Assembly: GCA_016874755.1 (NCBI GenBank) | Contig: VGTH01000001.1 | Location: 1 to 64,000, forward strand | Direction: 5' to 3' | DNA: 64,000 nt | Source of the DNA: Deltaproteobacteria bacterium | Lineage (GTDB): Bacteria; Desulfobacterota; Binatia; UBA9968 | Part shown: piece by piece, positions 26,118 to 35,847 of the stretch | How the letters are laid out: every line of letters starts with the position of its first letter | How positions within the stretch are numbered: the stretch's first letter is position 1 | The notes under the pieces: generated by a model | Databases searched by the model: none | The model's input: the letters and a program-made list of their open reading frames with translations, nothing else | What the model was told of the DNA's origin: nothing | Program-made: the position numbers and the translations under genes

Positions 26118-26221
26118 TCTCGCGCAAAGCTCGCAAGAACGCCAAGCAAAAAGAAAGGGCGGGTCTCAGACCCGCCCCGACAACCGTTCCGATCTTTGCG
26201 ACCTTTGCGCCTTTGCGCGAG
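26118..26221. repeat. Nested repeat: family B hairpin enclosing a GGCGGGTCT palindrome
   Basis: Outer arms CTCGCGCAAAG / CTTTGCGCGAG match family B. The inner element GGCGGGTCT-C-AGACCCGCC resembles family D. One repeat seems to have inserted in or been captured by the other. Confidence 0.65.
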
Positions 26222-26228
26222 GTGAATC

Positions 26229-27263
26229 TTATTTGAATTTCGGCATGACCTTCTCGGCGAACAACCGAATGTTCTTCATTGCCATCTCCTGCGGCATGCC
26301 GCCGAAGTGAAACGTGCCGGAAATCGTTGTCAGCCCATTGGGCTCGGCCCATTTGCGAATCGTGTCGGCGACGCGCTCCGGGTCGCCGGCCAGGACGAAA
26401 CCCTCTTTGATCTGCGTCTCGGCATCGCGCTGCACCAACAGGCCGACCTCTTTGCGGTCGGTGTCGGCGGCGTGGTGCACGTCGACGTAGCGCGCCAAAT
26501 AGGGCGCGGCTTCCTCGACCGCTTTGTCCAAACTGCTCGATACATAAATGTGAAACTTGCCGAGAATGTCGCGCTGACTGGCGTCATGGCCGGCTTTGGC
26601 CAGGTTGTCGCGATAGACCTTGAGAAACTGCGGCAGCGCGCCGGCTTCGCGGTAGAGATAAGGCAGCGTCATCAAGTGAAAACCGTGCTCGCCGGCCCAG
26701 CGAAAAGTATCTTCACTGCGCGCGCAGCCGACCCAGAAACGCGGGTGTGGCCGCTGCACGGGTTTCGGATACACCGGCACGCCTTCATAATGGAAGAATT
26801 CGCCTTTGTGATTAACTGGTTTGTCGGACCACGCCTGCAGCATCACCTCGACGCCTTCGTACATGCGGCCGGTGGCTTCCTTTTGATCGACACGAAATTT
26901 TTTGTATTCGTGGGATTCGCTGCCTTTGCCGACGCCAAAATCCAACCGGCCGTTGGAAATCACGTCCACCATGGCATAGGACTCGGCCAAATCGATCGGG
27001 TTGTGCAGCGGCGATACGCTGATAGCCACGCCGAGCCGAATTTGCTTGGTGGTGCGGGCGATTGCCGACATAAAGGTCGGCGGGTGCGGCAGATCGCCGC
27101 CGTAATGAGCGAAATGATGCTCGGTCACCCAGATATGATCGTAGTTAAGCCGATCCATCTCCTCCATTTGCGAAAACATTTTTTGATAGAACTGATTGAT
27201 CGGCCCATCGAGATCGGGCACGTAAGTTGGCAAATAATGCGAGCCAAATTTCGTCACAGCCAT
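26229..27263 (-). CDS. LLM-class flavin-dependent oxidoreductase
   Basis: A 344-residue luciferase-like TIM barrel using reduced FMN or F420. HIWVTEHHFAHYGGDLPHP and IRLGVAISVSPLHNPIDLAE are the standard early blocks; NGRLDFGVGKG binds the cofactor phosphate; FWVGCARSEDTFRWAGEHG is the later barrel. Such enzymes oxygenate or desulfonate small organics. GGAGG sits about 12 bases upstream, a little far. No partner reductase is adjacent. Confidence 0.87.
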   Translation of the reverse strand: MAVTKFGSHYLPTYVPDLDGPINQFYQKMFSQMEEMDRLNYDHIWVTEHHFAHYGGDLPHPPTFMSAIARTTKQIRLGVAISVSPLHNPIDLAESYAMVDVISNGRLDFGVGKGSESHEYKKFRVDQKEATGRMYEGVEVMLQAWSDKPVNHKGEFFHYEGVPVYPKPVQRPHPRFWVGCARSEDTFRWAGEHGFHLMTLPYLYREAGALPQFLKVYRDNLAKAGHDASQRDILGKFHIYVSSSLDKAVEEAAPYLARYVDVHHAADTDRKEVGLLVQRDAETQIKEGFVLAGDPERVADTIRKWAEPNGLTTISGTFHFGGMPQEMAMKNIRLFAEKVMPKFK

Positions 27264-27351
27264 GTCTGATCAAACCTCCAGAAATGTTCTTTAAGATATA
27301 GGTTGGCGAGCCGGGCGAAGTCAACGGCGCACGCGGCGCAGTCGGGCGGCT

Positions 27352-28098
27352 TTACCTCGGCACCATGCGCCGCCGCGCCGTGTCGGCGCCAAACAGATTG
27401 ATAAACTCGCCAAATACGTGCTCGCTGAGCTCGTGCAGCCGTTCAATGTAATGGGCGGTTTCGCGGTGAATCTGATCGGGATCGATGTCGCCGTGCAGGC
27501 TCTGAATCTCTCTGCGGTTTTCCGGCACCTTGAGCCAGCGCAGGATCATCGGCTCGTCGACTTCGAGATGAAATTGGAAGGCGTAAACTTTTTCAGCGTA
27601 ACGAAACGCCTGATTGGCGCAGGCCATCGACGAGGCAAGGTGCACCGAACCCGCCGGTATTTCGAACGTGTCGCCGTGCCATTGAAAGATCTTCTCGACC
27701 GCCTCGAATTCGCCGATCAACGGGTCCTCTCCCGCATGGGCCGTCGGATGAACATTGTACCAGCCTATCTCTTTTGTATGGTTCGCGAAGACGCGCGCGC
27801 CGAGCGTGCGCGCGATCAACTGCGCGCCCAGGCAGATGCCCAAGATCGGCAAATTGCGCTGCAGCGCCGCTTCGATCAATTTCATCTCGATTTTCAGATG
27901 CGGTAGGCGCTCGTCGTCGTAGGCGCTCATCGGCCCGCCGAGCACGACTAATCCGTCGTAGCCGTCCAGAGTTGGCTGTGCATCGGGGTGGCGGCCGAAA
28001 TTCACATAGCGAATGCGAAAGCCGGCCTGCTTAAGCAGCGGGTTCAGGGTGCCGAGAATCTCGTGCGGCACATGTTGGCAGACTAAAAGTTTCTTCAT
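27352..28098 (-). CDS. Class I glutamine amidotransferase-like protein
   Basis: A 248-residue GATase1 (GuaA/YfeJ-like). LVVLGGPMSAYDDER is the oxyanion strand, LGICLGAQLIA has the nucleophile Cys, and YAFQFHLEVDE the catalytic His and Glu. It hydrolyses glutamine or a gamma-glutamyl bond. ATG 28098 (MKKLLVCQH) is chosen; the frame stays open upstream. It lies 84 bp after aapM, where aapJQM operons normally carry the ATPase gene aapP. Confidence 0.83.
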   Translation of the reverse strand: MKKLLVCQHVPHEILGTLNPLLKQAGFRIRYVNFGRHPDAQPTLDGYDGLVVLGGPMSAYDDERLPHLKIEMKLIEAALQRNLPILGICLGAQLIARTLGARVFANHTKEIGWYNVHPTAHAGEDPLIGEFEAVEKIFQWHGDTFEIPAGSVHLASSMACANQAFRYAEKVYAFQFHLEVDEPMILRWLKVPENRREIQSLHGDIDPDQIHRETAHYIERLHELSEHVFGEFINLFGADTARRRMVPR

Positions 28099-28182
28099 AG
28101 CGAAGTGGTGGAGACACGTCGCGCCTTGTCCCCACGAAAACTCGAATGCTAGTTTATCAAAGTGGCACAGCGACCCCAACAA

Positions 28183-29276
<1,094 letters not shown>

Positions 29277-29280
<4 letters not shown>

Positions 29281-30251
29281 GCGCTGACACCTCGCAGCGC
29301 CGCATGGCGGTTGTACCAGTTCATCAGCGCGGCGATGGACAGGCTGATGGTCAGGTAGACCAGCATGATGATGGCAATGCCTTCAATGGCCTGGCCGGTT
29401 TGATTGATGGTGGTGTTGGCGATGGACACGAGATCGGGGTAACCGATGGCGACGGCCAGGGAGCTATTCTTTGTGCAATTAAGATATTGGCTGGTCACCG
29501 GAGGCACAACGACGCGCAGCGCCTGCGGCAGGATGACCGAGCGCATGGTTTGGCGCTGTGACAAGCCGAGCGACTGCGCCGCTTCGAATTGCCCGCGAGG
29601 AACCGAGAGAATGCCGGCGCGCACGATCTCGCCGATGAACGCCGCGGTGTAAAGCGCCAAGCCGAAAAACAACGCGGTAAATTCCGGCGAGAGCGTGGCG
29701 CCGCCCGCAAAGTTAAAACCGTTCAGCACCGGAAAATTGACGAACGGCGCTTCTGCGCGCAGTGTCGGGAAGGCCAAACCGCGGTTACTGAGATAGAGGC
29801 CGGGCAGTGGGTGCAGGGCATCCGCCGGCGCCGGGAAACTCTCTGTGATGACGGCGTACCAGAAGAAAAGCTGCACGACCAGCGGCACGTTGCGCAGCAC
29901 TTCGACATAAGCGGCGGCGAGTTTGGCGAGCAGCCAGTTGGGCGAAAGCCGGGCCAAACCGATAAAAAGACCGATCAATGTCGAGAAGACAATCGCCAGC
30001 AGCGCGACGCGCGCGGTGTTGAACAATCCGACCAACAAAGCTTTGAGATAAGTATCCGCCGCGCTGTACGAGACGAGGGCGCTCTCGCCGATTTCAAAGC
30101 CGGCTTCACGGGCCAAGAAGCCAAAGCCGCTGGCAATGCGGCGCGCGTGCAGGTTGCCGATGACATTGGAGAGAAAATACCAGGCCGCGAGCAAGATCGC
30201 GGCGGCAAATAGCGCTTGATAGAGGATCGCTCGGGTCTTTGCCTGGGTCAT
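29277..30251 (-). CDS. aapQ: General L-amino-acid ABC transporter permease AapQ-type
   Basis: A 324-residue inner-membrane protein. Signature: VEVLRNVPLVVQLFFWY and GQFEAAQSLGLSQRQTMRSV (coupling loop), plus GIARRI-like long periplasmic insert with FNFAGGATLSPEF typical of AapQ/YhdX. It pairs with aapM (4-bp overlap) and aapJ to import polar amino acids. No clear ribosome site at the ATG. Confidence 0.87.
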
Positions 30252-30299
30252 TGCAGAAGTCTACTGGAACTACTGTCACGGTGGGAGAAGTTGCATGTT

Positions 30300-30389
30300 A
30301 TCCCCCTTTGAAAAAGGGGGACCAAGGGGGATTTAGCCTCGGCTAAGGTGAGAAAATCCCCCCTTCTCCCCTTTGTGAAAGGGGGGTAA
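30300..30389. repeat. CCCCCTTT/AAAGGGGG intergenic repeat
   Basis: ATCCCCCTTTGAAAAAGGGGGACC..., then a complementary AATCCCCCC...CCCTTTGTGAAAGGGGGG half. Hairpins of this style are common between genes of deltaproteobacteria. It separates aapJ from aapQ and could lower expression of the permeases relative to the binding protein. Confidence 0.7.
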
Positions 30390-30415
30390 GAAAAAATTCT
30401 GAAGCCCAGGAAATC

Positions 30416-31426
30416 TCATCGCAGCGGTGGCGCGTACATCAGCCCGCCTTGATTCCACAGTTTATTCAAGCCGCGCTCCAAACCCAACGGGGTGAGATGG
30501 CGCTCGAAGCTTTCGCCGTAGTTGCCGACTTGCTTGACGATGTTGTAGGCCCAGGCATTATCCAGGCCGAGCATCTTGCCGAACTCACCGGTGGCGCCGA
30601 TAAACCGCTGAATCACCGGACTCGCACTCTTCGCCTGCTGGTCGATGTTCTTTGACGTTAAGCCCAACTCCTCGGCTTCGATGCCGGCAAACATCGTCCA
30701 CTTGACGATGTCGAACCAGCGATCGTCGCCGTGGCGCACCGCCGGGCCGAAAGGTTCCTTGGAGATCACCTCCGGCAGAATCACGTGCTCGGCGCCCGCC
30801 GTGGTGCGCGACGCGCGCACGGCGATGAGCCCAGAGACGTCGGTGGTATAGACGTCGCAGCGGCCGGAAAAATAGGCGTTGACGACCTCTTCGAGTTTTT
30901 CGATGACGACGGGTTTGAACTTCATCTTCTGGGCGCGAAAATAGTCGGCCAGGTTCAATTCGGTAGTCGTGCCCGGCTGCACGCAGACGGCTGCGCCGTC
31001 GAGCTGTTTAGCGTTTTTAATATTGCGTTTCTTCGGCACCATGAAGCCCTGGCCGTCGTAGAAATTGATCCCGACAAAATTTAGCCCAAGGCTGGTGTCG
31101 CGCGTCAGCGTCCAGGTCGTGTTGCGCGAGAGCACATCGACTTCGCCTGATTGCAGCGCAGTGAAGCGCTGCTGGGCCGTGAGCGGCGTGTAGCGGACTT
31201 TGTTGGCGTCGCCGAACATGGCCGCCGCCACGGCGCGGCAGAGGTCGACGTCGATGCCGCGCCATTCGCCTTTGCTGTCCGGCTGCGAAAAGCCGGCTAG
31301 GCCGGAGTTGACGCCGCACTGGACAAAGCCCTTTTTGGCGACCGCGTCTACGGTGGATGCCGCTTTTATACTTTCTACACTGCCGGCGCCAAGCAGCGCG
31401 GCGAGCAAAACTATCAATCTACTCAT
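30416..31426 (-). CDS. aapJ: General L-amino-acid-binding protein AapJ-type
   Basis: A 336-residue periplasmic binding protein (signal peptide about residues 1-22). VAKKGFVQCGVNSGLAGFS is diagnostic for AapJ/BztA, with DVDLCRAVAAAMFGD, LQSGEVDVLSRNTTWT and NYGESFERHLTPLGL. It leads the aapJQM set and is normally expressed at a higher level. Ligands are probably polar L-amino acids. Confidence 0.9.
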   Translation of the reverse strand: MSRLIVLLAALLGAGSVESIKAASTVDAVAKKGFVQCGVNSGLAGFSQPDSKGEWRGIDVDLCRAVAAAMFGDANKVRYTPLTAQQRFTALQSGEVDVLSRNTTWTLTRDTSLGLNFVGINFYDGQGFMVPKKRNIKNAKQLDGAAVCVQPGTTTELNLADYFRAQKMKFKPVVIEKLEEVVNAYFSGRCDVYTTDVSGLIAVRASRTTAGAEHVILPEVISKEPFGPAVRHGDDRWFDIVKWTMFAGIEAEELGLTSKNIDQQAKSASPVIQRFIGATGEFGKMLGLDNAWAYNIVKQVGNYGESFERHLTPLGLERGLNKLWNQGGLMYAPPLR

Positions 31427-31450
31427 ATTGAATTCTCGTTCTCATCGTAG

Positions 31451-31531
31451 CTTCGACTGCGCTCAGGGCGAACGGATCGGAGGTGAAAATCGTTGGGGAG
31501 AATCCGTTCATGCTGAGCCTGTCGAGGCATT
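31451..31531. repeat. Dispersed inverted repeat, TTCGACAGGCTCAG family
   Basis: CTTCGACTGCGCTCAGGGCGAACGGAT is mirrored by ATCCGTTCATGCTGAGCCTGTCGAGG. It matches the element at 5875-5985 and lies between aapJ and the amidohydrolase. Confidence 0.75.
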
Positions 31532-31566
31532 CTAAAGGGTTTTACCGCATTCTGCCAGGCTGGGGC

Positions 31567-32604
31567 CTAGTCGCCTTCGAGTCCGTAGAACTTCGCCGGA
31601 TTGTCCCAGAGAATCTTGTCGATCACTTTGGGGGCGATGTCGCTGCTTTCCTTCAACTTCGCCAGCGCTAGCAATTCACTGGCGTTGTCGGCATGGCCGT
31701 AGTCGGAGCCGATCATCAAGCAATTTTCGCCGGCATATTTGAGCACGTAGGGCAGATCGTCGTCGGTCTGGCAGGCGACGAAGAGCTGTTTGCTGCCGGT
31801 GAGCACGTCGGGGCAGGCTGTTTTCCCTTCCAATTTGGGGAAGCGCAGGTTCAAGTCATGCACGATATAGGGCACCCACTGTGCTGCCACTTCGATGGCG
31901 CCGATGCGCAGCTTGGGAAATTTGTCCGGAATGCCGTTCAAGATCAGCGAGTGAAAACCGCCGATGGCGATCAACTTAGCAACTCGAAAGGGCTCGGCGC
32001 CGAGCATGTCGTTGATGGTAAAATTGCCGATGCCGGAGTGAATGCCGATGGGCATGTTCAAGCGGCTGGCTTCTTCATAGAGCGGAAAAAAGTAGGGATC
32101 GTGCAAGGTGTGACGGGTCTCAACGCCGCGCACGAACACCGCACAGGCGCCGTTGCCCTTGGACCAGCGTAGCTCGTCCAACGCTTTGTCCATCGTCAGG
32201 AGCGGTAGCTGCACCGCCCAGCGCATGCGGCGCTTTTCCTTCGACCAGATATCCGCCATCCAGCGGTTGTAGGACTTGCACAGAGCGAGCTCGACGCGCG
32301 GATTGTCGGTCACCGGGCGCAGAAACAGGGTCGGATAGAGCACTTGGATGTCGGTGCCAATTTCATCCATGTGCTTCAAGCGCGAGTCGATGTTGGCCAT
32401 CTCGCGGGATTCTTTCGAAGTATCCTGGCCGATGTTATCGCGCCCGCCGATCAGCCGGCCGCCGATGATCCAGAAATTGCTTTTCTTGCCGCTCGGCATG
32501 TCGACCTGGATCGGCACCGGCCGGTAGCGTTTGTCTTCGCCTTCCAAGTAATCCCAAGTCTTGTCGCACTCGATAACATGGGCGTCGGCGTCGATACTGC
32601 GCAT
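31567..32604 (-). CDS. Amidohydrolase family 2 protein (paralogue 2)
   Basis: A 345-residue protein. Opening SIDADAHVIECDKTWDYLEG, middle GACAVFVRGVE and MPIGIHSGIGN, late AIEVAAQWVPYIVHDL and MIGSDYGHADNASE. ATG 32604 follows GGAGG with six bases' spacing; the longer frame to 32646 is unsupported. It is paralogous to the genes at 210 and 32761. Possible ACMSD-like decarboxylase or hydrolase. Confidence 0.85.
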   Translation of the reverse strand: MRSIDADAHVIECDKTWDYLEGEDKRYRPVPIQVDMPSGKKSNFWIIGGRLIGGRDNIGQDTSKESREMANIDSRLKHMDEIGTDIQVLYPTLFLRPVTDNPRVELALCKSYNRWMADIWSKEKRRMRWAVQLPLLTMDKALDELRWSKGNGACAVFVRGVETRHTLHDPYFFPLYEEASRLNMPIGIHSGIGNFTINDMLGAEPFRVAKLIAIGGFHSLILNGIPDKFPKLRIGAIEVAAQWVPYIVHDLNLRFPKLEGKTACPDVLTGSKQLFVACQTDDDLPYVLKYAGENCLMIGSDYGHADNASELLALAKLKESSDIAPKVIDKILWDNPAKFYGLEGD

Positions 32605-32639
32605 AGTAAACCTCCGAATGGATCTTCTCGAATACCTTT

Positions 32640-32749
32640 TCACCACGAAGGCGCGAAGGACACGAAGTTTCGAAAAAAGGAATTTTGCTGTCGGTCGTTC
32701 CGAAACGCTTTTAGTTTCTTCCTTCGTGCTCTTCGTGACTTCGTGGTGA
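32640..32749. repeat. Inverted repeat, family A
   Basis: CACCACGAAGGCGCGAAGGACACGAAG pairs imperfectly with CTTCGTGCTCTTCGTGACTTCGTGGTGA. It separates the two adjacent amidohydrolase paralogues. Confidence 0.75.
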
Positions 32750-32760
32750 CTCTTATATTC

Positions 32761-33780
32761 TCACAGGCCGTAAAATGCCGTTGGGTTGTCTTGCAAAATT
32801 TTGTCGACCAGCCGGGCGCTGATTTTGCCGTCGCTGCGCAGCTTGCGCAGCGCTTCGATTTCCGCGGCGTTGTCGGCGTGGCCGTAGTCGGTGCCGATGA
32901 TCAGGTTATCTTCACCGGCGTATTGAATCACATGGTCGAGATCGTCATCGGTCTGGCAGGTGATGTAAATGCGATTCTCTTTCAACGCGTTTTTGGGGAA
33001 CGGTATGCCGCGGCGGGCGAAGCGGCGCGATAAATCGTGCACCGCGTAGGACAGCCATTGGGCGCTGACTTCGACGATGCCGATTTTCAATTTGGGAAAG
33101 CGCTGGGGAATCCCATGAAAAACGTAGGAGTGAAACGCGCCGATAACGGCCAATTTGAATTTGGAAAAACCCGGGTCGCTGGCAAAAAAATCGTAGGTGG
33201 TAAAGGCCCCGTTGGCCGAATGCACACAGATCGGCAGATCGAGCGCGCTCGCCTGTTCGTACAATGAATAAAAATAGGGGTCGCTCAAGCTGCGCTCGGC
33301 CTCCAGGCCGCGCAGGTAGACGCCGCAGGCGCCGTTTTGTTTGCCGAATTTAAGCTCTTCGCTAACGTGTTCGGTGCTCTGCAGCGGTGGCACGACGACC
33401 CAGCGAAAACGATCAGGTTGCTTCTTGACGATGTCCGCCATCCAGCGGTTGTAGCTGCGCGAGACGGCGAGATCGACGTCGGGACGCCGGCTCACCGGCG
33501 TAATAAAAAACGTCGGATAGATCACCTGGAAGTCGATGCCCAACTCGTCCATGTGCTGGATGCGCGCCGAGAGATCGCTCATTTCGCGCGAGGCCACGGG
33601 TAAGTCGCGCCCGACGTTGTTGCGGGGAATCACCCTTCCATCGACCATCCAATAGTCAAACGGGTCTTTGCCGCTCGTTCCGGCAACGACTCGCGGCTTG
33701 AAAGCCTTCTCCGACTCAAGCATGTAGTCCCAAGTCGACTCGTTCTCGATCACATGCGCATCTGCATCGATAACCTTCAT
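32761..33780 (-). CDS. Amidohydrolase family 2 protein (paralogue 3)
   Basis: A 339-residue protein. Opening KVIDADAHVIENESTWDYML; NGACGVYLRGLEAE; LPICVHSANGAF; IVEVSAQWLSYAVHDL; IIGTDYGHADNAAE. ATG 33780 is spaced five bases from GGAG; a GTG two codons earlier is the alternative. It is adjacent to paralogue 2, suggesting tandem duplication followed by a repeat insertion between them. Confidence 0.86.
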   Translation of the reverse strand: MKVIDADAHVIENESTWDYMLESEKAFKPRVVAGTSGKDPFDYWMVDGRVIPRNNVGRDLPVASREMSDLSARIQHMDELGIDFQVIYPTFFITPVSRRPDVDLAVSRSYNRWMADIVKKQPDRFRWVVVPPLQSTEHVSEELKFGKQNGACGVYLRGLEAERSLSDPYFYSLYEQASALDLPICVHSANGAFTTYDFFASDPGFSKFKLAVIGAFHSYVFHGIPQRFPKLKIGIVEVSAQWLSYAVHDLSRRFARRGIPFPKNALKENRIYITCQTDDDLDHVIQYAGEDNLIIGTDYGHADNAAEIEALRKLRSDGKISARLVDKILQDNPTAFYGL

Positions 33781-33824
33781 CTTCACTCCGAAACTGTTGC
33801 CGGCTGCCTCGCGCCAGTGGCCTG

Positions 33825-34562
33825 CTAATCCCGCGGCTCTTCTAAAACCAGCTTGCCGTTGTCAAACGCAAAGCATTTGCCGCTCTGTTCCATCGGTAAC
33901 TCGGCACAGAGCACGAATCCGGTCCCCAAGACCTCCGGCCCGGGCAGGCGCGAGCGCGCCTCCGAAGGCGCGGTCTCCGTGGCGATGGGCACGCGCGGCG
34001 AGAACGTCACGACGCAGATGTTCGCGTCGCGCACCTCTTCGGCAACGTAGCGTGAAAAGGTGCGAATGCCGTCCTTGGTGACCATGTAGGTGCCGGCGCC
34101 GCCGGGCTTGACGCCGCCGCCGCCGTAAAGATTGATGATATGGCCGGACTTTCTTTTCGCCATGTGCGGAATGACATGCTTGGTGCCGAAGAAAGTGCCG
34201 TAGAGATTGGTTTGCACGACGCGATTCCAGAAATCGAGGGGCATGTCGGCGATCAGCGGCCAGCGCGGGATGTTCCAGGCGAAATGCGGCACAATCGCGG
34301 CGTTGTTCATCATCACGTCGATCTGCCCGAAGCGGGCGATGACCGCGTCGACCATTTTCTTCACGCTGCTTTCGTCGCGCACGTCGCAGACCGCCGCCAT
34401 GGTTTCGGTCGTCTGGCCGATTTCGGCGGCGCTGCTTTTCGCCAATTCCGCATTGAAATCGGCGATCACCACCTTGGCTTTTTCCTGCGCAAAGGTCTTC
34501 GCCGCGTGCTTGCCGATGCCTTGGCCGCTGCCGGTGATGACGACGACTTTGTCTTTGAGCAC
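33825..34562 (-). CDS. Short-chain dehydrogenase/reductase with atypical active site
   Basis: A 245-residue Rossmann enzyme. VVVITGSGQGIGKHAA binds the nucleotide; MNNAAIVPHF is the NNAG-like block; the YMVTK motif gives Tyr and Lys. The catalytic Ser expected about 13 residues earlier is not visible: that stretch is IINLYGGGGVKPGG. It may have reduced or altered activity. GTG at 34562 is chosen because GGAGG lies seven bases before; the frame is open further upstream without support. Confidence 0.8.
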   Translation of the reverse strand: MLKDKVVVITGSGQGIGKHAAKTFAQEKAKVVIADFNAELAKSSAAEIGQTTETMAAVCDVRDESSVKKMVDAVIARFGQIDVMMNNAAIVPHFAWNIPRWPLIADMPLDFWNRVVQTNLYGTFFGTKHVIPHMAKRKSGHIINLYGGGGVKPGGAGTYMVTKDGIRTFSRYVAEEVRDANICVVTFSPRVPIATETAPSEARSRLPGPEVLGTGFVLCAELPMEQSGKCFAFDNGKLVLEEPRD

Positions 34563-34758
34563 GGGTTGTCCTCCGAAAAACGAGCACAAGTATACTAGCA
34601 GCGAATATCGCAAAGCTGCGACTGAATCAACGAGGGAGATTCGGTTGATCCTCGCGCAAGGCACGTACGGAGCGGGGCGGTGTCGAGGGGCGCAAAGTTT
34701 AGAGAGTCGACGCCTCTTTGCGCGATTAGCGTCTTTGCGGGAATGTGCCGAGAAATTC

Positions 34759-35592
34759 TCAGGACGAGAAAAACGCCAGCGTGCGCATCTCAATGCTCTC
34801 GCGCGCCGGGGCGTTGGCGGGACTGGTGGGGTCGTCGAAGGCGGCGTGGGCCGACCAGCGCGAGCGGCCGTCTTTCATAGAGTCGTAACACTTAAACACA
34901 ATCGCTTCGTCGGGCTGCATGTTGGGGAAATAGTACCATCTGTGATCGGGGCTATATTTGAGATGATAGATTTCACCGACGCGGTCGGGATAGCGCCGCT
35001 CAGTTCCTACGAGATCTTTCGCGGCGATGCTTTGCGAATCGGCGATCGCTAGCGGCGCTGTGACAACCGGATGACGCACAGGGCGCCAAACCTGAATGAC
35101 TTCGAAGCGATGCTTGAGCAACTGTTCCGCCTCTTCTTTGGGCAAGAGATCGCGCACGCGCTGCGGGCCGGACCATTCCGTATAATCGTTGTGCACGCTG
35201 CGCACCGGGCGGCTGGCAAATTTCTCTTCGCGCACGTCGTCGTTTTCGGCTCGCAACGTGTAGTCGAACACCAGCACCCGATCGGCACCGGTCATGCGCT
35301 TTACCAGCTCTTCGATTTCGGGATAATAAATCGCCTTGACCTCGGCCTCGCTGTAAAAGTCTTGCACTTTGGTTTCATGGCGCACCAAGACAAAGCCTTC
35401 GCGCTCCAATGAAAAGACGCCGTCGTGCAGACGGCCGTTCCCGATCGTCACCTCGCGCGCTTCGTACTTGCCGGTATTCTCCGTCTTGCGCACTTGCCCC
35501 GGCGAGTTGGAGGCGGTCACGGGCTTATCGCCGCTGTCGATAATGTAGTTGAGAGTGGAGCGGACGGATTTGTGTTGGTGAGTCTGCAACAT
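34759..35592 (-). CDS. CmcJ/NvfI (AsaB-like) family oxidoreductase
   Basis: A 277-residue protein of the CmcJ/AsaB/GA4-desaturase-like family, Fe(II)/2-oxoglutarate-type enzymes best known from fungal and actinobacterial secondary metabolism. Visible blocks: VLVFDYTLR, SVHNDYTEWSGPQRVRDLL (His-x-Asp), IQVWRPVRHPV, and CYDSMKDGRSRWSAHAAF near the end with the late His and Arg. AGGAGG precedes the ATG. Substrate unknown. Confidence 0.8.
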   Translation of the reverse strand: MLQTHQHKSVRSTLNYIIDSGDKPVTASNSPGQVRKTENTGKYEAREVTIGNGRLHDGVFSLEREGFVLVRHETKVQDFYSEAEVKAIYYPEIEELVKRMTGADRVLVFDYTLRAENDDVREEKFASRPVRSVHNDYTEWSGPQRVRDLLPKEEAEQLLKHRFEVIQVWRPVRHPVVTAPLAIADSQSIAAKDLVGTERRYPDRVGEIYHLKYSPDHRWYYFPNMQPDEAIVFKCYDSMKDGRSRWSAHAAFDDPTSPANAPARESIEMRTLAFFSS

Positions 35593-35613
35593 GACGGCCT
35601 CCTAGAAAAGACC

Positions 35614-35800
35614 TTTCACCACGAAGGCACGAAGGACACGAAGTTCGGAAAGTTCTTCCGCTTCCCTTGCACTCGTTGTGTTGAAAGTCCCCTCCGAACC
35701 TTTGCGTTCTCTGCGTTCTTTGCGGTTAGTAACTCCGAATCCGAACCGGGCGCGACAAATCGCGCCCCTACATCCCTAATTCTGTTTTTGCGCTCTTTGC
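35614..35800. repeat. Composite of repeat families A, C and D
   Basis: A family A left half (CACCACGAAGGCACGAAGG) is followed by family C right-half text (CTTTGCGTTCTCTGCG, TTCTTTGCGG), a family D palindrome at 35748-35767 (GGGCGCGA-CAAA-TCGCGCCC) and another CTCTTTGCGGTTAAA. The arms are unmatched, as if several elements were layered and decayed. Confidence 0.65.
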
Positions 35801-35847
35801 GGTTAAATGCTTCTCCGATTCGGTGGTGGCTGCGCGAGCCCATTGTT

